Source: an uncultured Flavobacteriales bacterium
Lineage (GTDB): Bacteria; Bacteroidota; Bacteroidia; Flavobacteriales_E; Vicingaceae
Assembly (NCBI GenBank): GCA_905479995.1
Contig: CAJQON010000018.1
Location: 1-64,000, forward strand
Direction of reading: 5' to 3'
Length of the DNA: 64,000 bases
The notes beneath the pieces are model-generated. The model had not been told where the DNA came from. It saw only the letters and a program-made list of their open reading frames with translations, and made no database searches. Each line of letters begins with the position of its first letter. Position 1 is the first letter of the stretch. Positions 51,045-59,750 of this stretch are shown here, one piece after another. The position numbers and the translations under genes were made by a program.

Positions 51045-51722
51045 CTATTTCTTAACAATTTTCATTGTCATTTGTACATCTTCCGTTGGCCTGTCTCTTT
51101 TGTCTTTTTCTACTGCTGCAATTTTGTTAATGACCTCTATTCCTTCTATTACTTCACCAAAAACAGTATAACCCATGTCCAATTGAGGAGTTCCTCCAAT
51201 CTCTTCATAAGCTTTATATTGCTCTTCACTGTATTTCATTCCACTTCTCTTAGCCATTTTATCCAAGGCTTTTCTTTCATATTTTTTTCCTTGTACAATA
51301 TAAAACTGACAACCTGAAGATTCCTTTTTAGGATTAACATTGTCTCCCATTCTTGCTGCGGCTAAAGCTCCTTTTTTATGAATAAGTGTAGAGTCAAATT
51401 CTGCAGGCACTGTATAACCTGGTCCACCTTCTCCTAAGCCAACGCCTTCGGCAGCTCCCTTAGAGTCTGGGTCGCCACCTTGAATCATAAATCCTTCTAT
51501 TACTCTATGGAAAAGTGTGCTATCATAAAACCCTTCCTTCACAAGCTTTATAAAATTATCTCGGTGTTGTGGTGTTTCGTTATAAAGCGCAATTTTAATG
51601 TCTCCATGTATGGTTGAGATTAAAACTTTAGTTTGCTTTTTATGTTTCTTTTTTTGGGCTAAACAATTGATGTTTGTTAGCGTTAGCATTGCCAAGAAGA
51701 TATAAAATATTTTCTTTGTCAT
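51045..51722 (-). CDS. Exported cyclophilin-type peptidyl-prolyl isomerase
   Basis: 225 residues. Residues 1-23 are a signal peptide (FLAMLTLTNINCLAQ; the Cys could make it a lipoprotein, but the context favours signal peptidase I). A Lys-rich stretch (KKKHKKQTK) follows, then the cyclophilin domain with FHRVIEGFMIQGGDP, containing the catalytic Arg, and YTVFGEVIEGIEVINKI. A charged insertion around KRSGMKYSEEQYKAYEE is usual in Bacteroidota members. It assists folding of exported proteins in the periplasm. Confidence 0.94.
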   Translation of the reverse strand: MTKKIFYIFLAMLTLTNINCLAQKKKHKKQTKVLISTIHGDIKIALYNETPQHRDNFIKLVKEGFYDSTLFHRVIEGFMIQGGDPDSKGAAEGVGLGEGGPGYTVPAEFDSTLIHKKGALAAARMGDNVNPKKESSGCQFYIVQGKKYERKALDKMAKRSGMKYSEEQYKAYEEIGGTPQLDMGYTVFGEVIEGIEVINKIAAVEKDKRDRPTEDVQMTMKIVKK

Positions 51723-51732
51723 GTTTATTTGT

Positions 51733-51740
51733 TATATTTG
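51733..51740 (+). promoter_or_regulatory. -7 promoter box TATATTTG
   Basis: Consensus box with a TTTG at 51715-51718 upstream; 63 nt before the lipoprotein ATG. Confidence 0.5.
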
Positions 51741-51803
51741 TTAATTGCAATATTAAGAATTTATGCCTTAAGTAGCGGCTGAATCACTTAAAATTAGAAG
51801 ATC

Positions 51804-52226
51804 ATGAAACATAAATTTATATATACGTTAGCCCTTATTTTAATTGGAACAAGTCTATTTACTTCTTGTAAAAAGGATAGAGGACCAAGACTTATTGTAC
51901 ATGTTCAAGAGGAGGATGGGTCTGTTGGTGCAGGTGCTGTTGTTCATGCTTGGTATGGAGATAATGCTGGTCGCCCTGGAAGCTTATTAAATGAAGTATT
52001 AATGGATCAAACTGTTAATGCTGATGATGCTGGTGACGCAACTTTTGATTTTAAATTCTCTGCGGTTTTAGACGTTGATGTAATTTATTATAAGCAAGTT
52101 CAAGATTCTTTAATTCCTACTATTTATCATACCGACACTATGTTTGGTCATCAGGTAGTAAAAATTGAACAAGTAAGACAAAAATCAAAAGAAAACAATT
52201 ACAACATTACTGTTGATGTGAAGTAA
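51804..52226 (+). CDS. Hypothetical lipoprotein
   Basis: 140 residues with lipobox TSLFTSCKKDRG (Cys22). The mature part is a short beta-sandwich-like domain (RLIVHVQEEDGSVGAGAVVHAW, ATFDFKFSAVLDVDVIYY, KIEQVRQKSKENNYNITVDV), the kind of carboxypeptidase-regulatory/transthyretin-like fold often seen on small Bacteroidota lipoproteins. Function unknown. Its stop codon touches that of the next, convergent gene, and its terminator appears to lie inside that gene. Confidence 0.78.
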   Translation: MKHKFIYTLALILIGTSLFTSCKKDRGPRLIVHVQEEDGSVGAGAVVHAWYGDNAGRPGSLLNEVLMDQTVNADDAGDATFDFKFSAVLDVDVIYYKQVQDSLIPTIYHTDTMFGHQVVKIEQVRQKSKENNYNITVDVK

Positions 52227-52559
52227 TTAAAGTTTAAAGTAACTAATAATGGCTTCTTTTAAGAGGTTTATTTGAGACTCCCCTTGTATATCATTGGGGA
52301 GTTTTTTTATAATTTTAAAATGTGGCCAACCGTCATCATCATTCCCAATGAGCTTATAATAACCATAAGGTGATAAAACGGTACAAACTCCAATATGGAT
52401 AATGTCTAGTTTCTCTTCCTTTTTATACACCTTCATTCCCATCCCTAATTCTTGCAAGCCAATTACGAAAAGTATTGTTTGGGCATCTAGCTTTTCGTTG
52501 AACCTTTCTTCAACCATTTTTTCAACTTGCGCCCACTTTTCTGTTAATTCTTCCGTCAT
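52227..52559 (-). CDS. Conserved hypothetical small protein
   Basis: 110 residues from the ATG at 52559. The in-frame ATG at 52574 would lie across the -7 box TATTTTTG (52564-52571), so the shorter start is preferred; the transcript would then be leaderless. The product is a soluble alpha/beta protein with an N-terminal helix (TEKWAQVEKMVEERF), LFVIGLQELGMG, HIGVCTVLSPYGYYKL and DGWPHFKIIKKLP. It looks like a conserved Bacteroidota family of unknown role; I cannot name it. Codons 85-94 or so also encode a terminator hairpin for the convergent gene. Confidence 0.8.
   Translation of the reverse strand: MTEELTEKWAQVEKMVEERFNEKLDAQTILFVIGLQELGMGMKVYKKEEKLDIIHIGVCTVLSPYGYYKLIGNDDDGWPHFKIIKKLPNDIQGESQINLLKEAIISYFKL
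52277..52309 (+). terminator. Rho-independent terminator embedded in a convergent coding sequence
   Basis: ACTCCCC (52277-52283) pairs with GGGGAGT (52296-52302), followed by an eight-base T run on the plus strand. It lies inside the 3' part of the minus-strand small-protein gene and about 50 nt after the stop of the plus-strand lipoprotein gene. Confidence 0.75.
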
Positions 52560-52563
52560 GTTG

Positions 52564-52571
52564 CAAAAATA
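52564..52571 (-). promoter_or_regulatory. -7 promoter box TATTTTTG, leaderless
   Basis: Minus-strand box ending 4 nt before the ATG at 52559. It decides the start of the small-protein gene. Confidence 0.6.
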
Positions 52572-52628
52572 CACAACTTATACCTGCTGAATAAACAATT
52601 CGTTTTTAATAAATTGGAAAAAGATGCG

Positions 52629-52659
52629 TTTACAGCAACGCTAGATTGAAGTAGTTTTG
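52629..52659 (+). promoter_or_regulatory. Promoter TTTA - 19 bp - TAGTTTTG, leaderless
   Basis: The -7 box TAGTTTTG (52652-52659) ends 4 nt before the CvpA ATG (52664); TTTA at 52629-52632 sits at standard -33 spacing. Confidence 0.6.
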
Positions 52660-52663
52660 GTGC

Positions 52664-53230
52664 ATGAATTATTTCGATATTATTATAATTATTCCGCTTT
52701 TGTGGGGAGGTTATAAGGGATTTAAAAAAGGACTAATTATTGAGGTTGCATCTATTGTTGCCTTGTTATTAGGCGTTTGGGGAGGAATTAAGTTTTCTTC
52801 TATTTCTGCCAACTACTTGGGAGACATGTTTAGCATATCTGAAAAACTAATGCCTCTCATTTCTTTTGCCCTTACATTTATATTAATTGTAATTGCTGTT
52901 TTTGCTGTTGCCAAATTAATACAAAAGGTGGTTAAAGTGGTAGCATTGAGTACCGTAAATAAAGTCGCTGGTGCTGCCTTTGGAATCTTAAAATTTACAT
53001 TAATTATTAGTATTGTTGTAAACATTGTTTCTAATATTAACGCCACAATTGGATTTATTGAACCCGAAATGGAAAATTCTTCTTTTCTTTACGACCCAGT
53101 TAAAACGGTTGGTTTAACGCTTATTCCGGGCTTGTCTGACATAAGTATTAATAATGTGGTAGAAAATGCTGTAGAAGAGGTTGTCGTCAATAAAGCAACA
53201 GAAAAATTAGAAGACCTTTCCGAGGAATAA
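52664..53230 (+). CDS. CvpA-family membrane protein
   Basis: 188 residues with four predicted membrane segments. It begins MNYFDIIIIIPLLWGGYKGFKKGLI, the family signature, and continues LLLGVWGGIKFS, ISFALTFILIVIAVFAVAKLI and AGAAFGILKFTLIISIVVNIV, with a charged C-terminal tail. CvpA proteins affect colicin V export in E. coli and envelope physiology elsewhere, with no known enzymatic role. The gene is monocistronic, between a leaderless promoter and a long perfect terminator. Confidence 0.92.
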   Translation: MNYFDIIIIIPLLWGGYKGFKKGLIIEVASIVALLLGVWGGIKFSSISANYLGDMFSISEKLMPLISFALTFILIVIAVFAVAKLIQKVVKVVALSTVNKVAGAAFGILKFTLIISIVVNIVSNINATIGFIEPEMENSSFLYDPVKTVGLTLIPGLSDISINNVVENAVEEVVVNKATEKLEDLSEE

Positions 53231-53251
53231 ACTCTACTAATTATACTCATA

Positions 53252-53285
53252 AAAAAATGCGGATTCAATTGAATCCGCATTTTTT
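53252..53285. terminator. Bidirectional terminator, perfect 34-nt palindrome
   Basis: A-tract, ATGCGGATTC, AATT, GAATCCGCAT, T-tract: a perfect palindrome with 17-base halves between convergent cvpA-like and OmpA genes. Confidence 0.95.
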
Positions 53286-53303
53286 ATATAAGCTTAAGCT
53301 CGT

Positions 53304-55418
53304 TTATTTAAAAACATCTTTTAAGTCTTCACTTAATGTTTTAAATGCTGTTCTTCTATTCTTTTGATGACATTCACATTCATCATATCTTGTGTCTCCA
53401 CATAATGGGTCGGTAGAACAATCTGCTATTGGTTCTGTTTCTCCCATTCCAAGAGAGTTTAAACGCTCTTTTGAAATTCCATGAGCAACAAGATATTTAA
53501 CAACTGATGCCGCTCTTTTATCAGATAGCTTTAAGTTGTAATCATCATTACCCCTTGCATCTGTATGAGATCTAATTTCAATCACTAAGTTGTTGTTCAA
53601 TTCTAAGAAAGACACTAATTCATCCAATATTTCTTTTGATTTTGGACGAAGTGTTGCTGCATCGAAATCGTATTCAATTCCAGGAATTTCAATTTCACCC
53701 ATCGGAATTGGAGTTAAGAAAAAGTCTTGAACGAAGTGTTTAGATTCAGTTAATCCATCTGTAGATAAGCTTGCTGCATCACCAAAGTATTTCGCTTTCT
53801 GCGCTTTCATAAATAATTCCCAACCTACTTCTAATTTACGCTCATAATTACCTTGTTCATCAGTTGTAATAAACACAGGGTCCATTTTACCTCTTACATC
53901 TTTAAACGTAATTAAAGCGTTTGGAATAATTTCGTCTGTTTCTGCATTAAAAGCAGTACCACTTAAGGTGTAAACCATTTCTGGTTGGCCAAATTCAAAT
54001 ATTTTGTAACAATAAACCGATCCTTCATATTCCTCTCCACAATCACAAGTTGTTCTGTCAGAAGATAAGAATCCTTGCTTTTGAGCTCTATCAATAATAT
54101 AATAAGCATCATCTTTTGAAGAGTTAAAAGGTTGGCCAATGTTTTTTGGATTACTCCAAACATCTTCATCTTCATTGTGCGTTATTTTATATATGTCTAA
54201 GCCTCCTAAACCTCCTAAAGCATCTGATGAAAAATAGAGTGTTTTAGTAAAGTAATGAAAATATGGTGTTACTTCATCTCCAGCAGTATTAACATAAGGA
54301 CCCATGTTTATAGGATCGCTTAAGCCTCCATATTCATCAATGTTACAAAACCAAATATCCATTCCACCTTGACCTCCAGGTCTATCAGAAGAGAAATACA
54401 ATACATCTCCTTCCATAGACAATGCTGGATGCATAGACTTATAGCCATCAGCATTTACTTTAGCATCTAATTTTAAAGGCTCTAACCATTGTGTATTAAA
54501 GTTTTTACTTACCCATATAGCAACCTCTTTATTGTTAACTCCAGATTTTCTGGTAAAGTAAAAGGTAGATCGATCTATAGATAAAACTCCTGCTCCTTCA
54601 TTATTGGCAGAATTAATAGGCATTCCAAAGTTGGTTGCTCCGCTATACCCTTCATCCATTATTTTTTGCGATAAGTAAAAGTCACTTAAGAAATTGCTGT
54701 TCTGATTTTTTTCATCATCAATAATTCCATCAGGACCTGCAGCAGAAAATATTACACTCGTTTCATCGCCATAAAAGTTTACACCATAACTAGAGGTTCC
54801 AAAGTTCATTGTTGAATCTGACAATTTAACCTCTACTTCATTATTTTGTGAGCTTGGATCTTGAGCGAAATAACACCCAACAATGTCTTTATCTGCTCTT
54901 TTAGACAAGTCCATGTTAGCTGTTTCTTGCTTAAACTTTTCCAATTCAACCACTGCAGAATCGTATTTCCCATTTTTCATTAAAGCTTCACCATACCACA
55001 ATCTTGTATTGTGAAGTTCTTCATCTATATCATCAATAGGATAAGTAACCGCAATCGCATACCATTTTTCTGCTTCTAAATAATCGTGATTATTGCGGTA
55101 AGAATTTGCTAATTTATGCAACACCACTTCGTCTCCTTTGTACTTATTGGTATCCGCTTTATCATTACTCGAAATAGAATCTCTTTCGGCCTTACTCTTC
55201 TTAGGAGGAGCTACCCAGCTTCTTGCTTCATAAGGATGCACCAGTCCACTAGCCACACCTTTTTTATCTATAATCTTTTTATAGAAATAAGCTGCAGAAG
55301 CATAATTTTCATTTTTATACGCATTATCGCCTTGTTCGATAATTTCCGCTTTACTTTGCGAAAACCCCAACTGCCCAATAAGCACCAATAGTATTATAAC
55401 ACTTAACCTTAACTTCAT
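53304..55418 (-). CDS. OmpA-family protein with TPR and PD40 propeller (PorE-like)
   Basis: 704 residues from the ATG at 55418, which forms an ATGA overlap with the PorP stop; a TTG 12 nt earlier is in frame but less likely. Signal peptide ends at about GQLGFSQ. TPR-like helices occupy about 25-190, a PD40-type beta-propeller about 195-470 (ALSMEGDVLYFSSDRPGGQGG, TLYFSSDALGGLGG), a carboxypeptidase-regulatory-like domain about 480-570, and an OmpA peptidoglycan-binding domain about 585-700 (RSHTDARGNDDYNLKLSDKR). Proteins of this layout tether T9SS or surface structures to the peptidoglycan. Third gene of a cargo-PorP-OmpA operon. Confidence 0.93.
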   Translation of the reverse strand: MKLRLSVIILLVLIGQLGFSQSKAEIIEQGDNAYKNENYASAAYFYKKIIDKKGVASGLVHPYEARSWVAPPKKSKAERDSISSNDKADTNKYKGDEVVLHKLANSYRNNHDYLEAEKWYAIAVTYPIDDIDEELHNTRLWYGEALMKNGKYDSAVVELEKFKQETANMDLSKRADKDIVGCYFAQDPSSQNNEVEVKLSDSTMNFGTSSYGVNFYGDETSVIFSAAGPDGIIDDEKNQNSNFLSDFYLSQKIMDEGYSGATNFGMPINSANNEGAGVLSIDRSTFYFTRKSGVNNKEVAIWVSKNFNTQWLEPLKLDAKVNADGYKSMHPALSMEGDVLYFSSDRPGGQGGMDIWFCNIDEYGGLSDPINMGPYVNTAGDEVTPYFHYFTKTLYFSSDALGGLGGLDIYKITHNEDEDVWSNPKNIGQPFNSSKDDAYYIIDRAQKQGFLSSDRTTCDCGEEYEGSVYCYKIFEFGQPEMVYTLSGTAFNAETDEIIPNALITFKDVRGKMDPVFITTDEQGNYERKLEVGWELFMKAQKAKYFGDAASLSTDGLTESKHFVQDFFLTPIPMGEIEIPGIEYDFDAATLRPKSKEILDELVSFLELNNNLVIEIRSHTDARGNDDYNLKLSDKRAASVVKYLVAHGISKERLNSLGMGETEPIADCSTDPLCGDTRYDECECHQKNRRTAFKTLSEDLKDVFK

Positions 55419-56419
55419 ATTCTTGGACAATTTTTTATTGGGTTAGGTTTAAATATTCTAGGAATGTAGGTTAATGATATTTCAAATCCACCTTTCCCAT
55501 CTGAAAAATCATTTAGTGAAGATGTATTATAATCGTAACTCAATTTGGCTTCATAGTTTCCAAATTTTGCTCCACCTTCCAATATAAAAGCATCTGCATT
55601 TCTATAAGTTGGTCCAAACAATATAATAACTCCTGTTGCTCCTAAATGATAATGTGCCATTAACCCATAATTCATTTCTTGCGCATTGCCTTGTTTCATA
55701 AACAATACCTTAGGCATTAATTGTATTTTTTCTGAGAGGTTAACCTTGGCTCCACCATGCGCTTTATATCGCATTGGCAACTTATTGTCGCTGTTGTAAA
55801 ACGTTTCTTTAGGCTGAGTTAGGTGAAAAACCGATGCTCCAACAAAAGGGTTAATTCTAATTTGATCTTTACCATAATAGTAAACAAATCCTGCATTTAC
55901 ATCTGGAATCCAAAAATTAGATGCTCCAAAGTTTTCGCCTGTTGCTATACCTCTATCAAACGATCCTCCACCAGCAGTGGTATATTGACTTTCAAAATAA
56001 AGGTTATCAAAATCAACACTTTTTTGAACAACACCTGCCTGAAGACCAACAGAAAACTTATGTTTTTCATTTTTGTCTACCGTAAAGCTATAAGCTCCAG
56101 TTAGCAAAATTCCCAAATCATTGTAATTTCCAGATCCTGCTTTTCTATTTAATACTTGAGCTCCAAAAGCAAATTTCTTAACTGGAATATCAAAAGAAAT
56201 TGCTGCAGTTTTATATGATTCTCTAGAAACAGCTCCCCATTGGGTTCTGTAATGCCCGTGAACTCTATATTTCCCATCAAATTGGCCAGCTAAAGCAGGG
56301 TTTAAATAAAGTGGAGCAGCATCGTACTGTGATAAATGAAAGTCTTGAGCAAAAGAACTCCCGCTCAATAAAATCAAACCTCCTACTAAAATTAAGTAAT
56401 ATTTTTTCATCATATTCAT
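55415..56419 (-). CDS. PorP/SprF-family outer-membrane protein
   Basis: 334 residues, signal peptide ending SGSSFAQ; start at Met1, with Met4 also possible. The family motif is DFHLSQYDAAPLYLNPALAGQ near residue 26, and the following sequence is a barrel of alternating strands with aromatic ends. The ATG shares one base with the cargo-gene stop (TAATG), and the stop overlaps the OmpA start (ATGA), so the three are translationally coupled. The partner cargo is probably the PKD/CHU_C protein just upstream, by analogy with the SprB-SprF pair. Confidence 0.94.
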   Translation of the reverse strand: MNMMKKYYLILVGGLILLSGSSFAQDFHLSQYDAAPLYLNPALAGQFDGKYRVHGHYRTQWGAVSRESYKTAAISFDIPVKKFAFGAQVLNRKAGSGNYNDLGILLTGAYSFTVDKNEKHKFSVGLQAGVVQKSVDFDNLYFESQYTTAGGGSFDRGIATGENFGASNFWIPDVNAGFVYYYGKDQIRINPFVGASVFHLTQPKETFYNSDNKLPMRYKAHGGAKVNLSEKIQLMPKVLFMKQGNAQEMNYGLMAHYHLGATGVIILFGPTYRNADAFILEGGAKFGNYEAKLSYDYNTSSLNDFSDGKGGFEISLTYIPRIFKPNPIKNCPRI

Positions 56420-59400
56420 TATCTCAATAGTGTAACGTCTCCTTTAATAACATGCTGCTCGTCATCTAAGGTAACAGCTTTTACGGTATAAACATAAACT
56501 CCTACAGGTTGTTCAACGCCATCTTTTGTTCCATCCCAACCATTACTTTGTAGTTCAGATTCAAAGATTAATTCTCCCCAGGTGTTGTAAATATTAAATT
56601 CTAGTTCTTTGTAAGGTCCTCCTAACACTGAAAAAATGTTGTTCGATCCATCTCCATTTGGAGAGAATGCATTTGGTACTTGTGGTGGCATAAATACAAT
56701 TACATCTTCACAAATAGAATCTTCACATCCAAATCCATCTATAACGGTTAAACAAACTCTATAATTTCCAGCAGCTGTATAGCTATAAGTTGGATGTTGC
56801 ATTACAGAGCTTCCTGAAGCATCTCCAAAATCCCAAGACCAGCTTGCAATATTTGAGGCAGAAAAATCGATAAAGTTAAAATATTCATTCACTTTGGCTG
56901 AAGGTGGTGTACTTGAATATCCTGCCGTTGGTGGAGGAACAATGTTAATTGGCGTTGCAATAGTATCCCAACAACCTTGAGCAGACTGAACGATTAAATT
57001 AACCGTATAAACACCGCTACTATTATAAGTATATGTTGGATTAGCAACCGTATCTGTTCCTGAAGCATCTCCAAAGTCCCAGAACCAACTACTAATGTTA
57101 GATCCATTAACAATTGATGAGTCTGTAAAAAGACTTCCGCCACCTACACACACTCCATTCACATTAAATAACGCTTCTGGTTCTTCATAAATTAATACTG
57201 GCTTTAAAACCGTATCTATACATCCATTGGTAGATTCTACAGTTAACAATACATTGTATGTTCCTGCTGTAGCAAATACAGAAGATGAATTTTGATTATT
57301 GTCTATAAAAGTATTGTCAAAATCCCAATCCCAAGAAACAATTGGGTCAATAAACGTTGAGTTATCGGTAAACATAATTGTGTCTCCTGGACATCCCGAT
57401 ACAAAATTGAACTCTGCAGTTGGAGCAGGAATTAAATAAATATCTACTGTATCTTTTTGAGCCTTACAACCTCCATTATTAATAGATGTAAAAATAAGAG
57501 ACACTATTCCATTAAAGTTATCCAACGAATCGGTAAGATAATTAGTAACGATTAAACTATCATTGGGTGTAAATGTACCAGAACCTAAGCTTTCCCAATA
57601 TCCGCTACCCGTTGTACTACTCGCTGTTAAAGGCACCAAAACACTTCCTGCACAAGCCGTGTCGTTAGACAGGATAGCTACATCAGGCGTATTGGTAAAA
57701 GTAATTAGTAAAGAATCTACGTCTGGCAAACAGTTTCCGTTTCCAGTAGAGTTTAAGTAAATAGTAACAAATCCAGCAGCCGTATCTGCAGTACTAGGAT
57801 GGTAAGTTGCATTTAGTGCAAATCGATTAGGTAAAAATGTTCCTGTCATTCCACTTGATGTCCATTGTCCTCCCGAAGCAGTTACAATAGTTCCAAACAA
57901 CGGAATCCCTGTGCTGTCTTTACAAACAGAAATATCATTTCCAGCAGTTGCTAAAATTCCAGTAGAAAAAGTTAACGTCATTGTATCCGAACCAGCAGGA
58001 CAAAATCCATTGTCGGTAGTAGATAAAATTAAAGTAGAAAAACCTGCCGCTAATTCAGTAGCTGTTGGTGTATAGGCAGCATTTAAATCTCCCGTATTTG
58101 GAGCAAATCCTCCTGCACCAAACCAAAGCCCCATTGTAGCTCCACTCACCGCTCCATTAAGAGCTGTAACCGGATTACTCACACAAGCAAAAGTATCTGT
58201 TGCAATAGCAATAGGCAGCGATTGTATATGAATGTCTTTTCGAATAGAGTCGATACAACCAGCAGTTGTTCCAACAGTAAGTTTAACCGAATAATCTCCA
58301 GGTGTTAAGTAAGTATGTGTTGGAGTAGGAATTATCGCTGTTCCTGCATCTCCAAATTCCCATGCCCAACTATTAACAGTTGCATTGGCTGTAGGAACCG
58401 ATAAATCATTAAAATTAACGGGATCATTAACACAGGTAGAATCTGGCATAGAAAAATCTGGAACTACTCCAGAAACAACTATTGTATCATAAATAGTATC
58501 GGCACATGGCGTACCTGCTTGTGCAACAAGCATTACTATATAACTTCCAATGTTAGGATAAAGATAGCTCGGGTTTGTCGCTGTTGAATTATCCGTTATA
58601 GATGCCAAATCACCAAAATCCCAATAAAAAGAATTTCCTGCAATAGGGGTACTAGTGTTTGTAAAGGTAATATTAAACCCTGAACACCCTGTTATAGGGG
58701 CTATTCCTGGACTAGGAATTGGAGGGCAATTAATAATGTTAAATTGAAAATCTCGATATACTGTGTTTATTATGTTTCCATTTCTATATTCATCAACCTT
58801 AACGCCTATTACGAATTGACCTAAAGCTGGTGGAATACCAGTTATAACACCAGTAGTTGGATCAACGGTTAAACTTGCTCCTCCTAAAGGATCATTTGCA
58901 TTGTAACCTCCATTATAACCTACAGGAGTAAACGTACAAACATTTCCAGGAAAGGTTGGGTTGTTATCATCAAAAGGATTGTAGAAAGAATAAACCAATG
59001 AATCACCATCCTTATCTGTAGCTCCATGATCGAAAGCCAAAGGATTACCTTGACAAACAAATACTGGCGGGAAATTTTTCCATTGAGCACTTGAGTTTGT
59101 TAATACAACACTATTGTCAGGAATATAGGTATAATAAGAAGCTCCACTTCCCCCAGGATTCAAAACATTAGTAATACTAAAATTTCTACAACAATAATCA
59201 AAATATAAGTGATATCCACCAGGGTTAGGAGGCAAATTATTAACGATGGTCGTGTAAATAGCTTCTTCTACACAAATTCCAGGATCAAAAGCACAAGTGT
59301 CTATAGGTGGATCCAGTTGACCTACCTGAGTTCTTGGTAAAGTAAAATTTCTACTTGGAGAAAAAGCCGTTCCGTTAGGCTGTCTAACTTGAATAGGTAT

Positions 59401-59580
59401 ATTGGGTGGTAAAGTAGCATTACCTGCAGCGCAATCACGATACATTTTAAAAGTAACCCGATAAGTAGCTCCTCCTAAATGTTCGTAAGTTAAAGACCCA
59501 CCAACTACGTGTGTAGCGTTGGCAAGGAATGGACTCACAACAATAGCGAAAATCGCTATTAACCCTTTAATATGTTTCAT
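56419..59580 (-). CDS. Multi-PKD surface protein with T9SS type-B sorting domain
   Basis: 1053 residues. Signal peptide 1-22 (FLANA), then a Cys-containing N-terminal region (about 23-285, THVVGGSLTYEHLGGATYRV, a common start of large Bacteroidota adhesins). PKD domains recur (YWDFGDLASITDN, WAWEFGDAGTAI, WDWDFDNTF, WFWDFGDASGTD, WSWDFGDASGSS), interrupted at about 455-725 by three related non-PKD modules. The end is a CHU_C domain (VPNAFSPNGDGSNNIF, YNTWGELIFESE, NGWDGTKDG, VTLLR). It should be a long, rigid exported adhesin. It leads the operon; its box TAGCTTTG (59612-59619, minus strand) is 31 nt before the ATG. Confidence 0.95.
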   Translation of the reverse strand: MKHIKGLIAIFAIVVSPFLANATHVVGGSLTYEHLGGATYRVTFKMYRDCAAGNATLPPNIPIQVRQPNGTAFSPSRNFTLPRTQVGQLDPPIDTCAFDPGICVEEAIYTTIVNNLPPNPGGYHLYFDYCCRNFSITNVLNPGGSGASYYTYIPDNSVVLTNSSAQWKNFPPVFVCQGNPLAFDHGATDKDGDSLVYSFYNPFDDNNPTFPGNVCTFTPVGYNGGYNANDPLGGASLTVDPTTGVITGIPPALGQFVIGVKVDEYRNGNIINTVYRDFQFNIINCPPIPSPGIAPITGCSGFNITFTNTSTPIAGNSFYWDFGDLASITDNSTATNPSYLYPNIGSYIVMLVAQAGTPCADTIYDTIVVSGVVPDFSMPDSTCVNDPVNFNDLSVPTANATVNSWAWEFGDAGTAIIPTPTHTYLTPGDYSVKLTVGTTAGCIDSIRKDIHIQSLPIAIATDTFACVSNPVTALNGAVSGATMGLWFGAGGFAPNTGDLNAAYTPTATELAAGFSTLILSTTDNGFCPAGSDTMTLTFSTGILATAGNDISVCKDSTGIPLFGTIVTASGGQWTSSGMTGTFLPNRFALNATYHPSTADTAAGFVTIYLNSTGNGNCLPDVDSLLITFTNTPDVAILSNDTACAGSVLVPLTASSTTGSGYWESLGSGTFTPNDSLIVTNYLTDSLDNFNGIVSLIFTSINNGGCKAQKDTVDIYLIPAPTAEFNFVSGCPGDTIMFTDNSTFIDPIVSWDWDFDNTFIDNNQNSSSVFATAGTYNVLLTVESTNGCIDTVLKPVLIYEEPEALFNVNGVCVGGGSLFTDSSIVNGSNISSWFWDFGDASGTDTVANPTYTYNSSGVYTVNLIVQSAQGCWDTIATPINIVPPPTAGYSSTPPSAKVNEYFNFIDFSASNIASWSWDFGDASGSSVMQHPTYSYTAAGNYRVCLTVIDGFGCEDSICEDVIVFMPPQVPNAFSPNGDGSNNIFSVLGGPYKELEFNIYNTWGELIFESELQSNGWDGTKDGVEQPVGVYVYTVKAVTLDDEQHVIKGDVTLLR

Positions 59581-59611
59581 TGTTAGATAGTGTTAGTAGT
59601 CTTGGTATTTG

Positions 59612-59619
59612 CAAAGCTA
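59612..59619 (-). promoter_or_regulatory. -7 promoter box TAGCTTTG of the PKD-PorP-OmpA operon
   Basis: Consensus TAnnTTTG on the minus strand, 31 nt before the ATG at 59580. No TTG at -33. Confidence 0.6.
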
Positions 59620-59690
59620 TAAAAATTTAGAGAATTATACTAATTATCGACAAATTCAAAGGCTTTATCTACATCAACTCATCATTAAAC

Positions 59691-59720
59691 TTGATTCCAC
59701 TAATAATTTATTTATCTTTG
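59691..59720 (+). promoter_or_regulatory. Canonical Bacteroidota promoter TTG - 19 bp - TATCTTTG
   Basis: -33 TTG at 59691-59693 and -7 TATCTTTG at 59713-59720, 30 nt before the ATG of the SBBP-repeat protein. Best promoter match of the window. Confidence 0.8.
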
Positions 59721-59750
59721 TTTATTATTTAATTTTTTCCTATCACGATC

